The translations under genes were made by a program, and so were the position numbers. From NCBI RefSeq assembly GCF_000236785.1, contig NZ_AGUF01000055.1:124001-188000 (forward strand): a DNA stretch of 64,000 nucleotides, given 5' to 3'. The notes beneath the pieces are model-generated. The model made no database searches. It saw only the letters and a list, made by a program, of their open reading frames with translations, and was not told the DNA's origin. This document shows positions 47,081 to 57,432 of the stretch, piece by piece (positions within the stretch are counted from its first letter, which is position 1; every line of letters starts with the position of its first letter). Source of the stretch: Achromobacter arsenitoxydans SY8 (GTDB lineage Bacteria; Pseudomonadota; Gammaproteobacteria; Burkholderiales; Burkholderiaceae_B).

Positions 47081-47538
47081 TGACTGGATGCTCCATGGGG
47101 AGGAATGAGGGCGACGACGACGCGCCGGCCCTCAGCCATCAGGATGTTGTAGGTGCGCGAGGCGGCGTGGGTATCCATGATTTCCACGCCGATGCCCGCT
47201 GCTAAAAGGGGACGCAATATTTCGGGGCGCAGGAACTGCTGCCGGCCGCCGGTGCCAACCAGCAGCACTTCGGGCGCGTTGGCCGGGCGGGCGGGCGTGG
47301 ATTCCGGTTCGTCCAGGAACGCCATCGGATCGCGGACGGGCTCGGCCAATCCGGCGGCCTGGCGCAAGAGGGAGGAGGTGATGTCGGCCGGCGACTCAAC
47401 GGGCCAGAGGGTAACTTCGCCTTCGGGGCCAAAAGCGACCGAGGAGGAAAAACGTACCTGGTTGACCTCGATGTAGCCATCGCCATAAGCGGTGACTGTG
47501 TTCAGAGCGGCCGTCGCAGGATCGGTATGCAGCTTCAA
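47077..47538 (-). CDS. Mth938-like domain protein (DUF498)
   Basis: A 153-residue protein of the Mth938/NDUFAF3-like group, whose mitochondrial member assists complex I assembly. The core YGDGYIEVNQVRF and APEVLLVGTGGRQQFLRPEI, with VEIMDTHAASRTYNILMAEG at the end, fits the family. I chose the TTG at 47538 with GGAG six bases upstream, giving the typical M-KLHTDP start. An ATG at 47589 would add 17 residues. It is translationally coupled to bcp. The function in bacteria is unknown. Confidence 0.82.
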   Translation of the reverse strand: MKLHTDPATAALNTVTAYGDGYIEVNQVRFSSSVAFGPEGEVTLWPVESPADITSSLLRQAAGLAEPVRDPMAFLDEPESTPARPANAPEVLLVGTGGRQQFLRPEILRPLLAAGIGVEIMDTHAASRTYNILMAEGRRVVVALIPPHGASSQ

Positions 47539-47771
47539 TAAAAACTCCGGCTTTACGTGCTTGATAATAGCGCATCGGACAAGTCGCATGTTGCAACGTG
47601 TCCACTCGGAAAAGGGCCTTTTTTCGCCCCATTTGCCGCCTAGGCGTCCTTGCGCTAGATTACAGGGTTTTGCTGCGCTGCAATCGTGTGCCGGCGCGGC
47701 TCTTGCCCCCTTTCCCCTTCGCGCGACCGCGCCCTGGTTTTTTTGCCTTTTCGCCCCTAAGGATTCCCATC

Positions 47772-48959
47772 ATGAGGAAGTTCTCTCGCATCGAGCGTTT
47801 GCCCCCGTACGTTTTCAACATTACCGGCGAGCTCAAGATGGCGGCGCGCAGGCGCGGCGAAGACATCATCGACATGTCGATGGGCAATCCCGACGGCGCG
47901 ACGCCCAAGCACATCGTCGACAAAATGGTGGAAGCGACAACCCGTCCCACCACGCACGGCTACTCGGTGTCCAAGGGCATCCCGCGCCTGCGCAAGGCGA
48001 TCTGTGACTGGTACCAGCGCCGCTACGCGGTCGAGTTCGATCCGGACTCCGAGGCCATTGTCACCATCGGCTCGAAGGAAGGCCTGGCTCACCTGATGCT
48101 GGCCACGCTGGACCGCGGCGACACCGTGCTGGTGCCCAATCCCAGCTACCCGATTCATATCTACGGCGCCGTCATCGCCGGCGCCAACATCCGTTCCGTG
48201 CGCATGACGCCCGGCGTGGACTTCTTCGAGGAACTGGAACGCGCCGTGCGCGAATCCATCCCGAAGCCCAAGATGATGGTGCTGGGCTTTCCCAGCAACC
48301 CGACCGCCCAGTGCGTGGACCTGTCGTTCTTCGAACGCGTGGTGGCGCTGGCCAAAGAACACGACATCCTCGTCGTGCATGACCTGGCCTACGCCGACAT
48401 CACGTTCGACGGCTACGTGGCCCCGTCCATCATGCAGGTGCCCGGCGCGCGCGATGTCGCTGTCGAGTTCTTCACGATGAGCAAGAGCTACAACATGGCG
48501 GGCTGGCGCATCGGCTACATGGTCGGCAACCGCGAGCTGGTCAACGCGCTCGCGCGCATCAAGAGCTATCACGACTACGGCACGTTCACGCCGATCCAGG
48601 TGGCGTCCATCGCCGCCCTGGACGGTCCGCAGGATTGCGTGAACGAAATCGTGGCGCAGTATCAAAGCCGCCGCGACGTGCTCGTGCGCGGCCTGCACGA
48701 AGCAGGTTGGAATGTGGAGATTCCCAAGGCGTCCATGTACATCTGGGCGCAGATCCCCGAACCCTACAGGGCGATGGGCTCTTTGGAATTTGCCAAGCGT
48801 GTCCTGTCGGATGCGAAAGTGGCCGTGTCCCCCGGGATCGGCTTCGGCGAGTATGGCGACGAATACGTGCGCTTCGCTCTTATCGAAAACGAGCAGCGCA
48901 CCCGCCAGGCGGTGCGCGGCATCAAAGATATGTTCCGCAAGGACGGATTGCTGAAGTGA
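47772..48959 (+). CDS. alaC: AlaC-like PLP-dependent aminotransferase
   Basis: A 395-residue class I/II aminotransferase, closest to the alanine/glutamate-pyruvate aminotransferase group placed before hom in many betaproteobacteria. Motifs are [44 protein letters not shown] and the PLP lysine in [21 protein letters not shown] lies nine bases before the ATG at 47772; a longer frame from 47598 lacks similarity. Homoserine dehydrogenase follows after a 123-base gap that contains a GC-rich repeat. Confidence 0.9.
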   Translation: MRKFSRIERLPPYVFNITGELKMAARRRGEDIIDMSMGNPDGATPKHIVDKMVEATTRPTTHGYSVSKGIPRLRKAICDWYQRRYAVEFDPDSEAIVTIGSKEGLAHLMLATLDRGDTVLVPNPSYPIHIYGAVIAGANIRSVRMTPGVDFFEELERAVRESIPKPKMMVLGFPSNPTAQCVDLSFFERVVALAKEHDILVVHDLAYADITFDGYVAPSIMQVPGARDVAVEFFTMSKSYNMAGWRIGYMVGNRELVNALARIKSYHDYGTFTPIQVASIAALDGPQDCVNEIVAQYQSRRDVLVRGLHEAGWNVEIPKASMYIWAQIPEPYRAMGSLEFAKRVLSDAKVAVSPGIGFGEYGDEYVRFALIENEQRTRQAVRGIKDMFRKDGLLK

Positions 48960-48960
48960 T

Positions 48961-49033
48961 GGGCCCCCCCGCAGCGCTGCGCGCTTCCCCCGAGGGGGCG
49001 TGCTGCGGACCGGCGGGGCCGGATCCGCGGCCC
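48961..49033. repeat. GC-rich repeat element, copy 1 (alaC-hom gap)
   Basis: A REP-like palindromic block: AGCGCTGCGCGCT, then CCCCCGAGGGGG and GCGGACCGGCGGGGCCGG. It shares its order and many words (GCGCTTCCCCC, GGGGGCG, GCGGACCGGC) with the element at 50431-50515, after hom. This kind of intergenic element is common in Bordetella and Achromobacter (from memory). Confidence 0.65.
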
Positions 49034-49082
49034 ACCGATACGGCGGCGCCTGCGCCTTGCGTCAGCATTATGGAGAACTGAA

Positions 49083-50426
49083 ATGAATTCCCCTCAACGC
49101 CCGCCCGCAGAGGGCGCCGCGATGAAACCCATGAAGGTCGGCCTGCTGGGCCTTGGCGTGGTTGGCGGCGGCACGTGGACCGTGCTGTCCCGCAACGCCG
49201 AGGAAATCGCACGCCGCGCCGGCCGCCGCATTGAAGTCACCCGCGCCGCCGTGCGCGACGTGGCCAAGGCCCGCGCCCGCGTGGGCGACGCCATCCTGGT
49301 CGACACCGATGTGCACGCGCTGGTGCGCGATCCGGAAATCGACATCGTCGTCGAACTGATCGGCGGCGATACGCTGGCACGCGAACTGGTGCTTGAAGCC
49401 ATCGCCAACGGCAAGCACGTGGTCACCGCCAACAAGGCTCTGCTGGCCAAGCATGGCAACGAGATCTTCGCCGCCGCGTCTGAACGCGGCGTGATGGTGA
49501 ACTTCGAGGCCGCCGTGGCGGGCGGCATTCCCATCATCAAGGCGATCCGCGAAGGCCTGACCGCCAACCGCATCCAGTGGGTGGCCGGCATCATCAACGG
49601 CACCACCAACTTCATCCTGTCCGAAATGCGCACGCGCGGCCTGCCGTTCGCCGACGTGCTGGCCGAAGCGCAGCGCCTGGGCTACGCCGAGGCCGATCCC
49701 ACGTTCGACGTGGAAGGCGTGGACGCCGCGCACAAACTGACCTTGCTGGCTTCGCTGGCCTTCGGCGTGCCGGTTCAGTTCGACCGTGCCTACATCGAAG
49801 GCATTTCGCAGCTGGCCGCCGAAGATATCGAACACGCCGAGCGCCTGGGCTACCGCATCAAATTGCTGGGCATCACGAAGCGCCGTCCCGACGGTATCGA
49901 GCTGCGCGTGCATCCGTCGCTGGTTCCGTCCGAGCGTCTGCTGGCCAATGTCGAAGGCGCGATGAACGCCGTGCTGGTCAAGGGCGACGCCGTCGGCCCG
50001 ACGCTGTATTACGGGCAGGGCGCGGGCGAAGAGCCGACCGCCTCGGCGGTCGTGGCGGATCTGGTCGACGTGACCCGCCTGCACACCGCGGACCCGGGCA
50101 ATCGCGTGCCGCACCTGGCCTTCCAGCCGGACGCCATGTCGGACACGCCGATCCTCCCGATCGAGCAGGTCAGCACGTCGTACTATCTGCGCCTGCGCGT
50201 GGACGATCAGCCCGGCGTGCTGGCGGACATCGCCCGCATCCTGGCCGACCGCTCCATTTCCATCGGGTCGATGATCCAGCAGCCCTCGCACATCGGCGGC
50301 GCGGACATTATCTTCCTGACGCATGAGGCAGTGGAGGGCAACGTCAATCAAGCCATCGAGCGCATCGAATCCTTGCCCTTCGTGCGTTCCAAGGTGACGC
50401 GTCTGCGCGTGGAAAATCTGACGTGA
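49083..50426 (+). CDS. hom: Homoserine dehydrogenase with ACT domain
   Basis: Hom reduces aspartate semialdehyde to homoserine, the branch point to threonine and methionine. The 447-residue protein has the Rossmann motif VGLLGLGVVGGGTW, the NKALLAKHG and GTTNFILSEM motifs, the catalytic region with GYAEADPTFDVEGVDAAHKL, and a C-terminal ACT domain (RLRVDDQPGVLADIARILAD) for feedback control, usually by threonine. The ATG at 49083 has GGAG upstream; an internal ATG at 49122 is possible. thrC follows, so the pair supplies threonine. Confidence 0.95.
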   Translation: MNSPQRPPAEGAAMKPMKVGLLGLGVVGGGTWTVLSRNAEEIARRAGRRIEVTRAAVRDVAKARARVGDAILVDTDVHALVRDPEIDIVVELIGGDTLARELVLEAIANGKHVVTANKALLAKHGNEIFAAASERGVMVNFEAAVAGGIPIIKAIREGLTANRIQWVAGIINGTTNFILSEMRTRGLPFADVLAEAQRLGYAEADPTFDVEGVDAAHKLTLLASLAFGVPVQFDRAYIEGISQLAAEDIEHAERLGYRIKLLGITKRRPDGIELRVHPSLVPSERLLANVEGAMNAVLVKGDAVGPTLYYGQGAGEEPTASAVVADLVDVTRLHTADPGNRVPHLAFQPDAMSDTPILPIEQVSTSYYLRLRVDDQPGVLADIARILADRSISIGSMIQQPSHIGGADIIFLTHEAVEGNVNQAIERIESLPFVRSKVTRLRVENLT

Positions 50427-50430
50427 AAAA

Positions 50431-50515
50431 GGCCCACCCCCGAAGCGCCCCTGGCGCTTCCCCCTCAAGGGGGCGCCGCGCGCGGACCGGCAATGCCGGC
50501 TCCACGGCGGCCCGG
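50431..50515. repeat. GC-rich repeat element, copy 2 (hom-thrC gap)
   Basis: A REP-like element: AGCGCCCCTGGCGCT, then CCCCCTCAAGGGGG and GCGGACCGGCAATGCCGG, all self-complementary. It parallels the element at 48961-49033 in order and wording, but the central letters differ. It fills the gap between hom and thrC without interrupting the operon. Confidence 0.65.
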
Positions 50516-50550
50516 ATTGGGGGAGTTTGGCGCATCGCGGAGCAATTGAC

Positions 50551-51960
50551 ATGAAATACATCTCTACGCGCGGCGGCATGGCCGCGCAGGAATTTTCCGA
50601 CATTCTGCTTGAAGGCCTGGCGCCCGACGGCGGCCTGGCCGTGCCGCAGGCGCTGCCCCAGGTTTCCGGGGAAACGCTCGAATCCTGGCGCGGCCTGCCG
50701 TACGCGGACCTGGCGTTCGAAGTGCTGTCGCTGTTCGCCACCGACATTCCCGCGGACGATCTGCGCCGGCTGACGCGCGCCGCCTATACGCCGCAGATCT
50801 TCAACAGCGAGGACATCGTCCCGCTGCGTCCGCTGGATGACGGACTGTCGCTGCTGGGGCTGTCTGAAGGGCCGACGCTGGCTTTCAAGGACATGGCCAT
50901 GCAGTTCCTGGGCCAAGTGTTCGAGTACGTGCTCACCAAGCGCGGCACCACGCTGAACATCGTGGGCGCCACTTCCGGCGACACCGGCTCCGCAGCGGAA
51001 TACGCCCTGCGCGGCAAGAAGGGCGTGGCGGTTTTCATGCTGTCGCCGCACGGCCGCATGAGCGCCTTCCAGCGTGCGCAGATGTACTCGCTGCAGGACG
51101 AGAACATCCACAATATCGCCGTGCGCGGCGTGTTCGACGAGGCGCAGGACATCGTCAAAGCGCTGGCCGGCGATCTGGCCTTCAAAACCAAGTATCGCCT
51201 TGGCGCCGTGAACTCCATCAACTGGGCGCGCATTGCCGCCCAGGTGGTGTATTACTTCCACGGCTGGCTGCGTGCCACTGAAAGTGCTGGCCAGCAGGTG
51301 TCGTTCGCCGTGCCTTCGGGCAACTTCGGCAACATCCTGTCCGGCCATATCGCGCGCAGCATGGGCTTGCCCATCCGCCGCCTGGTCCTGGCCACGAACG
51401 AGAACAACGTGCTGGAAGAATTCTTCCGCACCGGCGTCTACCGTCCGCGTCCCGCCGAGCAGACCTACGCGACCTCCAGCCCCTCTATGGACATTTCGCG
51501 CGCTTCCAACTTCGAACGCTTCGTGTTCGACCTGGTGGGCCGCGATGCGGAGCGCGTGAAGGCGCTGTGGGCGGCGGTTGCGCGCGACGGGTCGTTCGAC
51601 CTGTCCGAGCTCAAGGACCAGTTTGAATCGCGTTATGGCTTCGTGTCGGGCGCCAGCACGCACGCCGACCGCCTGGCGACGATCCGCTCCGTCTACGATG
51701 CGACGGGCGTGCTGATCGACCCCCACACCGCCGACGGCGTGAAGGTCGCGCGCGAATTCGTCGAGCCCGGCGTGCCCATGCTGGTGCTTGAAACCGCCTT
51801 GCCCGCCAAGTTCTCCGAGACCATCGAGGAAGCGCTTGGCCGTCCCGCCACGCCGCCCGGCAACCTCGCGGACCTGGAATCCCTGCCCCAGCGCGTCGAA
51901 GTCATGGATTGCGACGAAGCGTCCGTACGCCGTTTCATCGAGGCCCACGCCAAGGTGTAA
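50551..51960 (+). CDS. thrC: Threonine synthase
   Basis: ThrC converts O-phosphohomoserine to threonine using PLP. The 469-residue product is of the longer type common in Proteobacteria. It has the N-terminal MKYISTRGG and GLAPDGGLAVP, the PLP-binding Lys113 in TLAFKDMAMQFLG, the VGATSGDTGSAAEYAL loop and the VPSGNFGNILSGHIARSMG motif. The ATG at 50551 has GGAG upstream. It is followed by a clear terminator. Confidence 0.97.
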   Translation: MKYISTRGGMAAQEFSDILLEGLAPDGGLAVPQALPQVSGETLESWRGLPYADLAFEVLSLFATDIPADDLRRLTRAAYTPQIFNSEDIVPLRPLDDGLSLLGLSEGPTLAFKDMAMQFLGQVFEYVLTKRGTTLNIVGATSGDTGSAAEYALRGKKGVAVFMLSPHGRMSAFQRAQMYSLQDENIHNIAVRGVFDEAQDIVKALAGDLAFKTKYRLGAVNSINWARIAAQVVYYFHGWLRATESAGQQVSFAVPSGNFGNILSGHIARSMGLPIRRLVLATNENNVLEEFFRTGVYRPRPAEQTYATSSPSMDISRASNFERFVFDLVGRDAERVKALWAAVARDGSFDLSELKDQFESRYGFVSGASTHADRLATIRSVYDATGVLIDPHTADGVKVAREFVEPGVPMLVLETALPAKFSETIEEALGRPATPPGNLADLESLPQRVEVMDCDEASVRRFIEAHAKV

Positions 51961-51988
51961 AGCGCACTTGCCGCTTGTGTACGGTTGC

Positions 51989-52022
51989 AACCCCTCGCAG
52001 GCGCGTCCCGCGAGGGGTTTTT
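51989..52022 (+). terminator. Intrinsic terminator after thrC
   Basis: A 10-bp stem AACCCCTCGC/GCGAGGGGTT with an 11-base loop is followed by five T residues. Confidence 0.85.
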
Positions 52023-52138
52023 AATTATTGGGGGCAGTGCCAATTACGTTCTAATGCACTTTCTGCACAACCCGACACGTATTCGGGGCCGGATTCCGAT
52101 AGAGTGAATTCACCTATTCACACTCGGAGAACACGACC

Positions 52139-52360
52139 ATGAATCTGAAGACCATGACGTTGGCCCTGGTGGTGACCGGAGTCGGTATGCTGGCCGGATG
52201 CTCGTCGCCCACGGTCATTCAGCAGCGCGACGGAACCTCCACCGTCACGCCCGATACGCCCGAATACGACAAGAAGTCGGGCATGTACGAATACGACAAG
52301 GACGGCAAGAAGGTTCAGATCAACAAGGACGATGTGAAGTCGATCGAAGAGGTCAAGTAA
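52139..52360 (+). CDS. YgdI/YgdR family small lipoprotein
   Basis: A 73-residue lipoprotein precursor with a signal sequence ending MLAGC (lipidated Cys21). The mature region contains the family's beta-strand pattern TVIQQRDGTSTVTPDTPEYD and YEYDKDGKKVQINKDDVKSI (DUF903). Such proteins sit in the outer membrane with unclear roles. CGGAGA precedes the ATG. A bidirectional terminator follows. Confidence 0.85.
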   Translation: MNLKTMTLALVVTGVGMLAGCSSPTVIQQRDGTSTVTPDTPEYDKKSGMYEYDKDGKKVQINKDDVKSIEEVK

Positions 52361-52385
52361 GCAGCAACGCTTGCACCGTCCATAA

Positions 52386-52418
52386 AAAAGCCCCGGCGAA
52401 TGAATCGCCGGGGCTTTT
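52386..52418. terminator. Bidirectional terminator between the lipoprotein and fbp
   Basis: A 14-bp stem (52386-52399 with 52405-52418) has a 5-base loop and A/T runs on both sides. It ends the lipoprotein gene and the convergent fbp gene. Confidence 0.92.
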
Positions 52419-52435
52419 GCATTGCGGGGTTGCGC

Positions 52436-53455
52436 TTACTTGCCCGCGTCTTCGGCGTGGTAGCGGCCCACGCGCTCGACTTCGTTCTTCGAGCCCAGGA
52501 TCACGCTGACGCGCTGGTGCAGCTTTTCCGGCTGGATGTCCAGGATGCGCTGCACGCCGTTGATTGCCGCGCCGCCTGCCTGTTCGATCAGGAAGCTCAT
52601 CGGATTGGCTTCGTACATCAGGCGCAGCTTGCCGGCCTTGCCGGGTTCGCGCGCATCCCAGGGGTACATGAAGATGCCGCCGCGGGTAAGGATGCGATGC
52701 ACGTCGGCCACCATCGAGGCGATCCAGCGCATGTTGAAGTCCTTGCCCAGCGGGCCGGTCGAACCGGCCAGGCAGTCGTCGATGTAGCGCTTGACCGGGG
52801 GAGCCCAGTGGCGCATGTTCGACATGTTGATGGCGAATTCCTTCGTGTCTTCAGGCACGCGGATGTTTTCGTGCGTGAGCACCCAAGAGCCCATTTCACG
52901 GTCCAGCGTGAAACCCACCACGCCATTGCCGATGGTCAGCACCAGCATTGTCTGCGGGCCGTACACGGCGTATCCCGCCACCACCTGCTTATTGCCCGGC
53001 TGCAGGAAGTCCTCTTCGCAGACAGGCGCGCCAGATACGTCGTGGGGCGCGTGCAGCACCGAGAAAATGGTGCCGATCGAGACGTTCACGTCGATATTGG
53101 AGGAGCCGTCCAGGGGATCGAACAGCAGCAGGTATTCGCCCTTCGGGTAGCGGTTCGGGATCAGATGGATGGTTTCCATCTCTTCCGAGGCCATGGCCGC
53201 GAGGTGGCCGCCCCATTCATTGGCTTCCAGCAGGATTTCGTTGGACAGCACGTCCAGCTTCTTCTGGACTTCGCCCTGGACGTTTTCGCTTTCCAGGCTG
53301 CCCAGGACGCCGCCCAGCGCGCCCTTGCTGACGGCATGGCTGATGGCCTTGCAGGCGCGCGCGACCACTTCGATGAGCAGCCGCACTTCCGGGGCAAGAG
53401 CTTGGGCAGAGCGTTGTTGCTCCACCAGGTATTGAGTGAGTGTTTTGCGTTTCAA
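52436..53455 (-). CDS. fbp: Fructose-1,6-bisphosphatase, class I
   Basis: Fbp hydrolyses fructose 1,6-bisphosphate to fructose 6-phosphate in gluconeogenesis. The 339-residue product has the metal site [33 protein letters not shown], and [20 protein letters not shown] near the substrate site. Translation starts at a TTG (53455), with GGGAGA just upstream. It lies 10 bases after the pepN stop on the same strand, so pepN and fbp probably form an operon. Confidence 0.95.
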   Translation of the reverse strand: MKRKTLTQYLVEQQRSAQALAPEVRLLIEVVARACKAISHAVSKGALGGVLGSLESENVQGEVQKKLDVLSNEILLEANEWGGHLAAMASEEMETIHLIPNRYPKGEYLLLFDPLDGSSNIDVNVSIGTIFSVLHAPHDVSGAPVCEEDFLQPGNKQVVAGYAVYGPQTMLVLTIGNGVVGFTLDREMGSWVLTHENIRVPEDTKEFAINMSNMRHWAPPVKRYIDDCLAGSTGPLGKDFNMRWIASMVADVHRILTRGGIFMYPWDAREPGKAGKLRLMYEANPMSFLIEQAGGAAINGVQRILDIQPEKLHQRVSVILGSKNEVERVGRYHAEDAGK

Positions 53456-53465
53456 AAGGGTCTCC

Positions 53466-56171
53466 CTATGCAGCGAATTCCAAAGCTTTGGATACGATTT
53501 CGTGTACGTTGCGCGACAGGCCCTCGTGCTGGCGCACCTGCTGCAGGGCGGCCTGCATGGGGATGCGTAGCGTGGGCACGAAGCGCGACCAGTTGTCCAG
53601 CGCGCGCGCCAGGCGCGCGGCGATTTCGGGGTTGAGCGCGTCCAGCGCCAGCACCTGTTCGGCCCAGAAGGCGTAGCCCGAGCCGTCCGGGTGGTGCATG
53701 CCGCGGGCGTTGTTCAGGCAGAACTGGAAGATCAGCGCGCGGGCGCGGTTGGGGTTGCGCAGCGTGAAGGCCGGGTGCGTCATCAGTTCGCGCGCGGTCT
53801 GCACCGTGGTCGAACGGGCGGCGGCCTGCAGGGCGAACCACTTGTCCACCACCAGCGGGTTATCGCTCCAGCGGGCATAAAAGGCGGTCAGCGCTTCTTG
53901 AGGAAACTCGCCCTGGCCGTAGTTGATCAGGGAGGACAGCGCGGCCATGCTGTCGGTCATGTTGCCCGCCGTGGCGTACTGCTGTTCGGCGAGGCGTTGG
54001 GCTTCCTGTTCGCCGGCCGCCATCAGGTGGCTGAGGGCCAGATTCTTCAGTGCGCGCCTGCCCGCGGGTACGGGGGCGGGGCTGTAGGCGCCGGGTGTCT
54101 GGTTGTCATCGAACGCCTGGCGGAATTCGGCCTCCAGCTGGCGGCCCAGTTCCGCGCGCAGGAAGTCGCGGGCGACGGCCAGCGCCGGCGGATCGACGAG
54201 GCGCATCCGTTCGGCCAGCGTCTTTTCCGAAGGCAGGGCCAGCGCGCGGGCGCGGAAGGCGGCGTCGAGCTTCGGGTCGGTGAGCAGCGCGCGCCATGCT
54301 TCGATGAAGGCGGTGTCGGCCTGCAATGTGCGCCCGGCCTGGCGGGCGTCGGCCAGCGCCAGGATCTGGCGCGTGGCCAGTTCCTGGCCGGCTTCCCAGC
54401 GCGCGAACGGGTTGCCGTCGTGCGCCGACAGCAAGGCCAGCTCTTCGTCCGACCAGTCGTAGTCGACGATCACCGGGGCCGAGAAATCGCGCAGCAGCGA
54501 CGGCACGGGGGCCTCGGCGATGTCATCGAATGTCCATTGCTGGGATTGCGTCGTCAGTTCCAGCAGGGCGGTGTCCACGACCGCGCCTTCGTGGCGCAGC
54601 GGCAGGGCGCGGCCGTTGCGGTCCAGCAGGCCGATCGCGAAAGGGATGTGGTAGGGCGCCTTGACGTAGTCGGGACCGGCCTTCTTTTCCACGCCCACGG
54701 GCGGGCATGCCTGGGTCAGGGTCACCGTGCAGCGGCGGGCGGCGGCGTCATGTTCCAGCGTGACGGTGACGCGCGGCGTTCCAGCCTGACGGTACCAGCG
54801 GCGGAACACGGACAGATCGCGGCCGGGGTGCTGGCGTACATAGACAGACTCCATCGCGGCGACGAAATCGTCGCACGTCACGGCCTGGCCGTCGTGGCGG
54901 CGGAAGTATTCGTCCATGCCGGCGCGGAATCCGTCTTCGCCCAGCAGCGTGTGCTGCATGCGGATGACCTCGGCGCCCTTTTCATACACGGTGGCCGTAT
55001 AGAAATTGCCGATCTCCTGGTAGCTTTCCGGGCGGATCGGATGCGCCATGGGGCCGGCGTCTTCCGGGAATTGGGCGGCGCGCAGCGCCACTACGTCGTC
55101 GATACGCTTGACGGCGCGGGCGCTGGCCGCCGCGGCGGCGTCCATGCCGTGCGCCATCATGTCGGCGCTGAATTCCTGGTCGCGGAAGACGGTCAGGCCC
55201 TCCTTGAGACTCAACTGGAACCAGTCGCGGCAGGTGACGCGGTTGCCCGTCCAGTTGTGGAAGTACTCGTGCCCGATGACGGATTCGATGCCTTCGTAGT
55301 TGGCGTCCGTGGCGGTATCCGCGTCGGCCAGCACATACGCTGCATTGAAAATATTCAGGCCCTTGTTTTCCATGGCTCCCATATTGAAGTCATGGACGGC
55401 AACGATCATGAACCGGTCCAGATCCAGCTCCAGGCCGAAACGGCTTTCGTCCCAGCGCAGCGCGCGCACGAGGGAATCTAGCGCCCATTCGGTCTTGGTT
55501 TCGGAGCCGGGGTCGCTGTAGACCTGCAGAAGCACGTCGCGGCCGCTCGCGGTCTTGACGGTGGTTTCGCGGTGGGTCAGGTTGCCCGCCACCAGCGCGA
55601 ACAGATAGCAGGGCTTGGGGAACGGGTCTTCCCATTCGACCTCGTTGCGGCCGTCGGGCAACTGGCGCGTGGCGATCAGGTTGCCGTTGGACAGCAGCAC
55701 AGGATATTGCGGTTCGGCGCGCAGGGTGACGCGATAGCGCGACATGACGTCGGGGCGGTCCGCAAACCAAGTGATGCGGCGAAAGCCTTCGGCCTCGCAT
55801 TGCGTGAAAAAGTTGCCGCCTGACACGTACAGGCCCATCAGCGTGGAGTTGGCGGACGGCTTGCAGCGGCTGACGATCTCGACCGTGGCGTCGTCGGGCA
55901 GGCCATGCAGCACCAGGCTGTGGGCGGACAGTTCATAACCGCCGGCGGGCAGCGCTTTGCCATTGACGCCCACCGAGACGAGTTCCAGCTCTTCTCCGTC
56001 CAGGATCAGGGCGGCGTCGGCGCCGGCGCCAGGCCGGCGCTGCACATGCATGGTGCAACGCACTTCGGTTGCGTCGGGCGCAAGGTCGAAGGCGAGGGCG
56101 ACTTCAGGAATATCGTAAGGGTAGGGCTGGTAATCCTTGCGGTATACGGTAACGGGCGTTTCTGTGCGCAT
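53466..56171 (-). CDS. pepN: Aminopeptidase N (M1 family)
   Basis: A cytosolic zinc metallopeptidase that removes N-terminal residues from peptides. The 901-residue protein has the exopeptidase motif [12 protein letters not shown] and the zinc site [11 protein letters not shown] with His301, Glu302 and His305. The third zinc ligand, a Glu, lies in the following [13 protein letters not shown]. The long helical C-terminal half is typical of proteobacterial PepN. The ATG at 56171 was kept as it begins the family's [20 protein letters not shown] region early. fbp is downstream. Confidence 0.96.
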   Translation of the reverse strand: MRTETPVTVYRKDYQPYPYDIPEVALAFDLAPDATEVRCTMHVQRRPGAGADAALILDGEELELVSVGVNGKALPAGGYELSAHSLVLHGLPDDATVEIVSRCKPSANSTLMGLYVSGGNFFTQCEAEGFRRITWFADRPDVMSRYRVTLRAEPQYPVLLSNGNLIATRQLPDGRNEVEWEDPFPKPCYLFALVAGNLTHRETTVKTASGRDVLLQVYSDPGSETKTEWALDSLVRALRWDESRFGLELDLDRFMIVAVHDFNMGAMENKGLNIFNAAYVLADADTATDANYEGIESVIGHEYFHNWTGNRVTCRDWFQLSLKEGLTVFRDQEFSADMMAHGMDAAAAASARAVKRIDDVVALRAAQFPEDAGPMAHPIRPESYQEIGNFYTATVYEKGAEVIRMQHTLLGEDGFRAGMDEYFRRHDGQAVTCDDFVAAMESVYVRQHPGRDLSVFRRWYRQAGTPRVTVTLEHDAAARRCTVTLTQACPPVGVEKKAGPDYVKAPYHIPFAIGLLDRNGRALPLRHEGAVVDTALLELTTQSQQWTFDDIAEAPVPSLLRDFSAPVIVDYDWSDEELALLSAHDGNPFARWEAGQELATRQILALADARQAGRTLQADTAFIEAWRALLTDPKLDAAFRARALALPSEKTLAERMRLVDPPALAVARDFLRAELGRQLEAEFRQAFDDNQTPGAYSPAPVPAGRRALKNLALSHLMAAGEQEAQRLAEQQYATAGNMTDSMAALSSLINYGQGEFPQEALTAFYARWSDNPLVVDKWFALQAAARSTTVQTARELMTHPAFTLRNPNRARALIFQFCLNNARGMHHPDGSGYAFWAEQVLALDALNPEIAARLARALDNWSRFVPTLRIPMQAALQQVRQHEGLSRNVHEIVSKALEFAA

Positions 56172-56319
56172 GGGATCGCAGTCCGGTGTGAACGAGAAGC
56201 CTATTGTAGTGGCTGGCCGCAGGGCGCACCCTGCGGCTTAAGCCCTAGGCTTAAACTTTTGGCAAGCGCGTATGTCAAAGCTGCGTATGATGGGCGCCGT
56301 TGCGCGAAAGGAGCCGCAA

Positions 56320-56961
56320 ATGTCCGGAAAGTCTTCGTTTGTGTTCAGCGGTGTGGGCCGTTGGGCCGGCATATTGGCCGTGCTTGGGGCGCTGGCTCTG
56401 ACGGGATGCGCAGCGCCCACGGTATCAGCCCGAGTGACGTCGTTTCAGCAATGGCCGACCGGGGTGGAGGGCCAGACTTACCAGTTTGTCCCGGCGGACC
56501 CGTCGCAAATCAATAATCTTGAATACCAGTCCTTCCAGGACATGGTGCGTGCGGGCATCGGCGCGACGGGTCTGGTCGAGGCCACATCGGGCGCCAAGGG
56601 CCGCTTCGACGTGTCGTTCCGCTATGGCACGACGCAGACCCAGGTAATGGTGCGGCGTCCCTATGATCCCTTTTTCTATGGCGGCTACGGCGGATTCTAT
56701 GGCCCGCGGCCATGGGGCATGGGCGCGGGTTACTGGGGGCCGGATTGGGTAGATGTACCGATGGTGGTGCAGCGCAACTCGCTGTCGGTGTTCATCCGCG
56801 ATACTCAGAAGGGTGGGGCGGAGGTATACCGATCCACCGCGTTCATATTGTCCGAGCGTGATGATTTCATTCGCACCATGCCCTATCTGGTGCGAGCAAT
56901 ATTTGACAATTTCCCCGGGAATAATGGCGCCGAGCGCGAAATTCAATTCCCTGTCCAGTAA
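56320..56961 (+). CDS. DUF4136 lipoprotein
   Basis: A 213-residue putative outer-membrane lipoprotein. Its signal sequence ends ALTGC, with the lipidated Cys near residue 30. The DUF4136 core is TYQFVPADPSQINNLEYQSF and GRFDVSFRYGTTQTQVMVRR. A Gly/Tyr/Phe-rich segment (PFFYGGYGGFYGPRPWG) interrupts it. AAAGGAG lies before the ATG at 56320. The function is unknown. It is convergent with the H-NS gene and shares a long terminator with it. Confidence 0.82.
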   Translation: MSGKSSFVFSGVGRWAGILAVLGALALTGCAAPTVSARVTSFQQWPTGVEGQTYQFVPADPSQINNLEYQSFQDMVRAGIGATGLVEATSGAKGRFDVSFRYGTTQTQVMVRRPYDPFFYGGYGGFYGPRPWGMGAGYWGPDWVDVPMVVQRNSLSVFIRDTQKGGAEVYRSTAFILSERDDFIRTMPYLVRAIFDNFPGNNGAEREIQFPVQ

Positions 56962-56995
56962 GTGGACGGCGCTGCGGCGCCAGGTTCTTAAAATA

Positions 56996-57026
56996 AAAAC
57001 GGCGCACCATGATGGTGCGCCGTTTT
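56996..57026. terminator. Bidirectional terminator between DUF4136 and H-NS genes
   Basis: A 14-bp stem (56996-57009 with 57013-57026) with a 3-base loop ends in a T run on the plus side and begins with an A run. Confidence 0.92.
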
Positions 57027-57048
57027 GCGTCTTGCTGAAGAATAAGTC

Positions 57049-57432
57049 TTATTCTTTGATGAGAAAGCTTTCGCGCGTGGCGCCGGCGGCTTCTTCGGCG
57101 GCGAGCCAGCGGGGAGCCTTGCCGCGACCGCTCCAGGTTTCCCCGGTTTGGGGGTGGCGGTACTTGGGAGCCACGGCGCGCTTGGCGGCGTTGGCTGCGC
57201 GGGCGGGCGCGCCAGCCTTGCGGCGAACGCCAGTGGCCGCGCGGGCCGGCTTGCCGGCGCCGTAGGCTGCGGCGATTTCCTCGGGGGTGATGTCGTACTC
57301 GCGCATCGACGTGATGATCGAATTGATCACGGGTTTGCGACGCTTCGTTTGCAGGACTTCAGCCTTCTTTTGGAGCTTGTTGATTTCCTTTTCGATCTTT
57401 GCTTGCAGAGCTGCGTATGATTCTCGGGCCAT
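57049..57432 (-). CDS. H-NS family nucleoid protein (BpH3-like)
   Basis: A 127-residue DNA-binding nucleoid protein. The coiled-coil dimerisation region spans residues 3-48 (LQAKIEKEINKLQKKAEVLQ). A Lys/Arg/Ala-rich linker (60-90) follows. The C-terminal domain has the H-NS core YRHPQTGETWSGRGKAPRWL, whose GRGKAP loop (102-107) reads the minor groove of AT-rich DNA. It matches Bordetella BpH3-like proteins. A gene-free AT-richer region lies upstream of it, a usual place for autoregulation. Confidence 0.95.
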   Translation of the reverse strand: MARESYAALQAKIEKEINKLQKKAEVLQTKRRKPVINSIITSMREYDITPEEIAAAYGAGKPARAATGVRRKAGAPARAANAAKRAVAPKYRHPQTGETWSGRGKAPRWLAAEEAAGATRESFLIKE

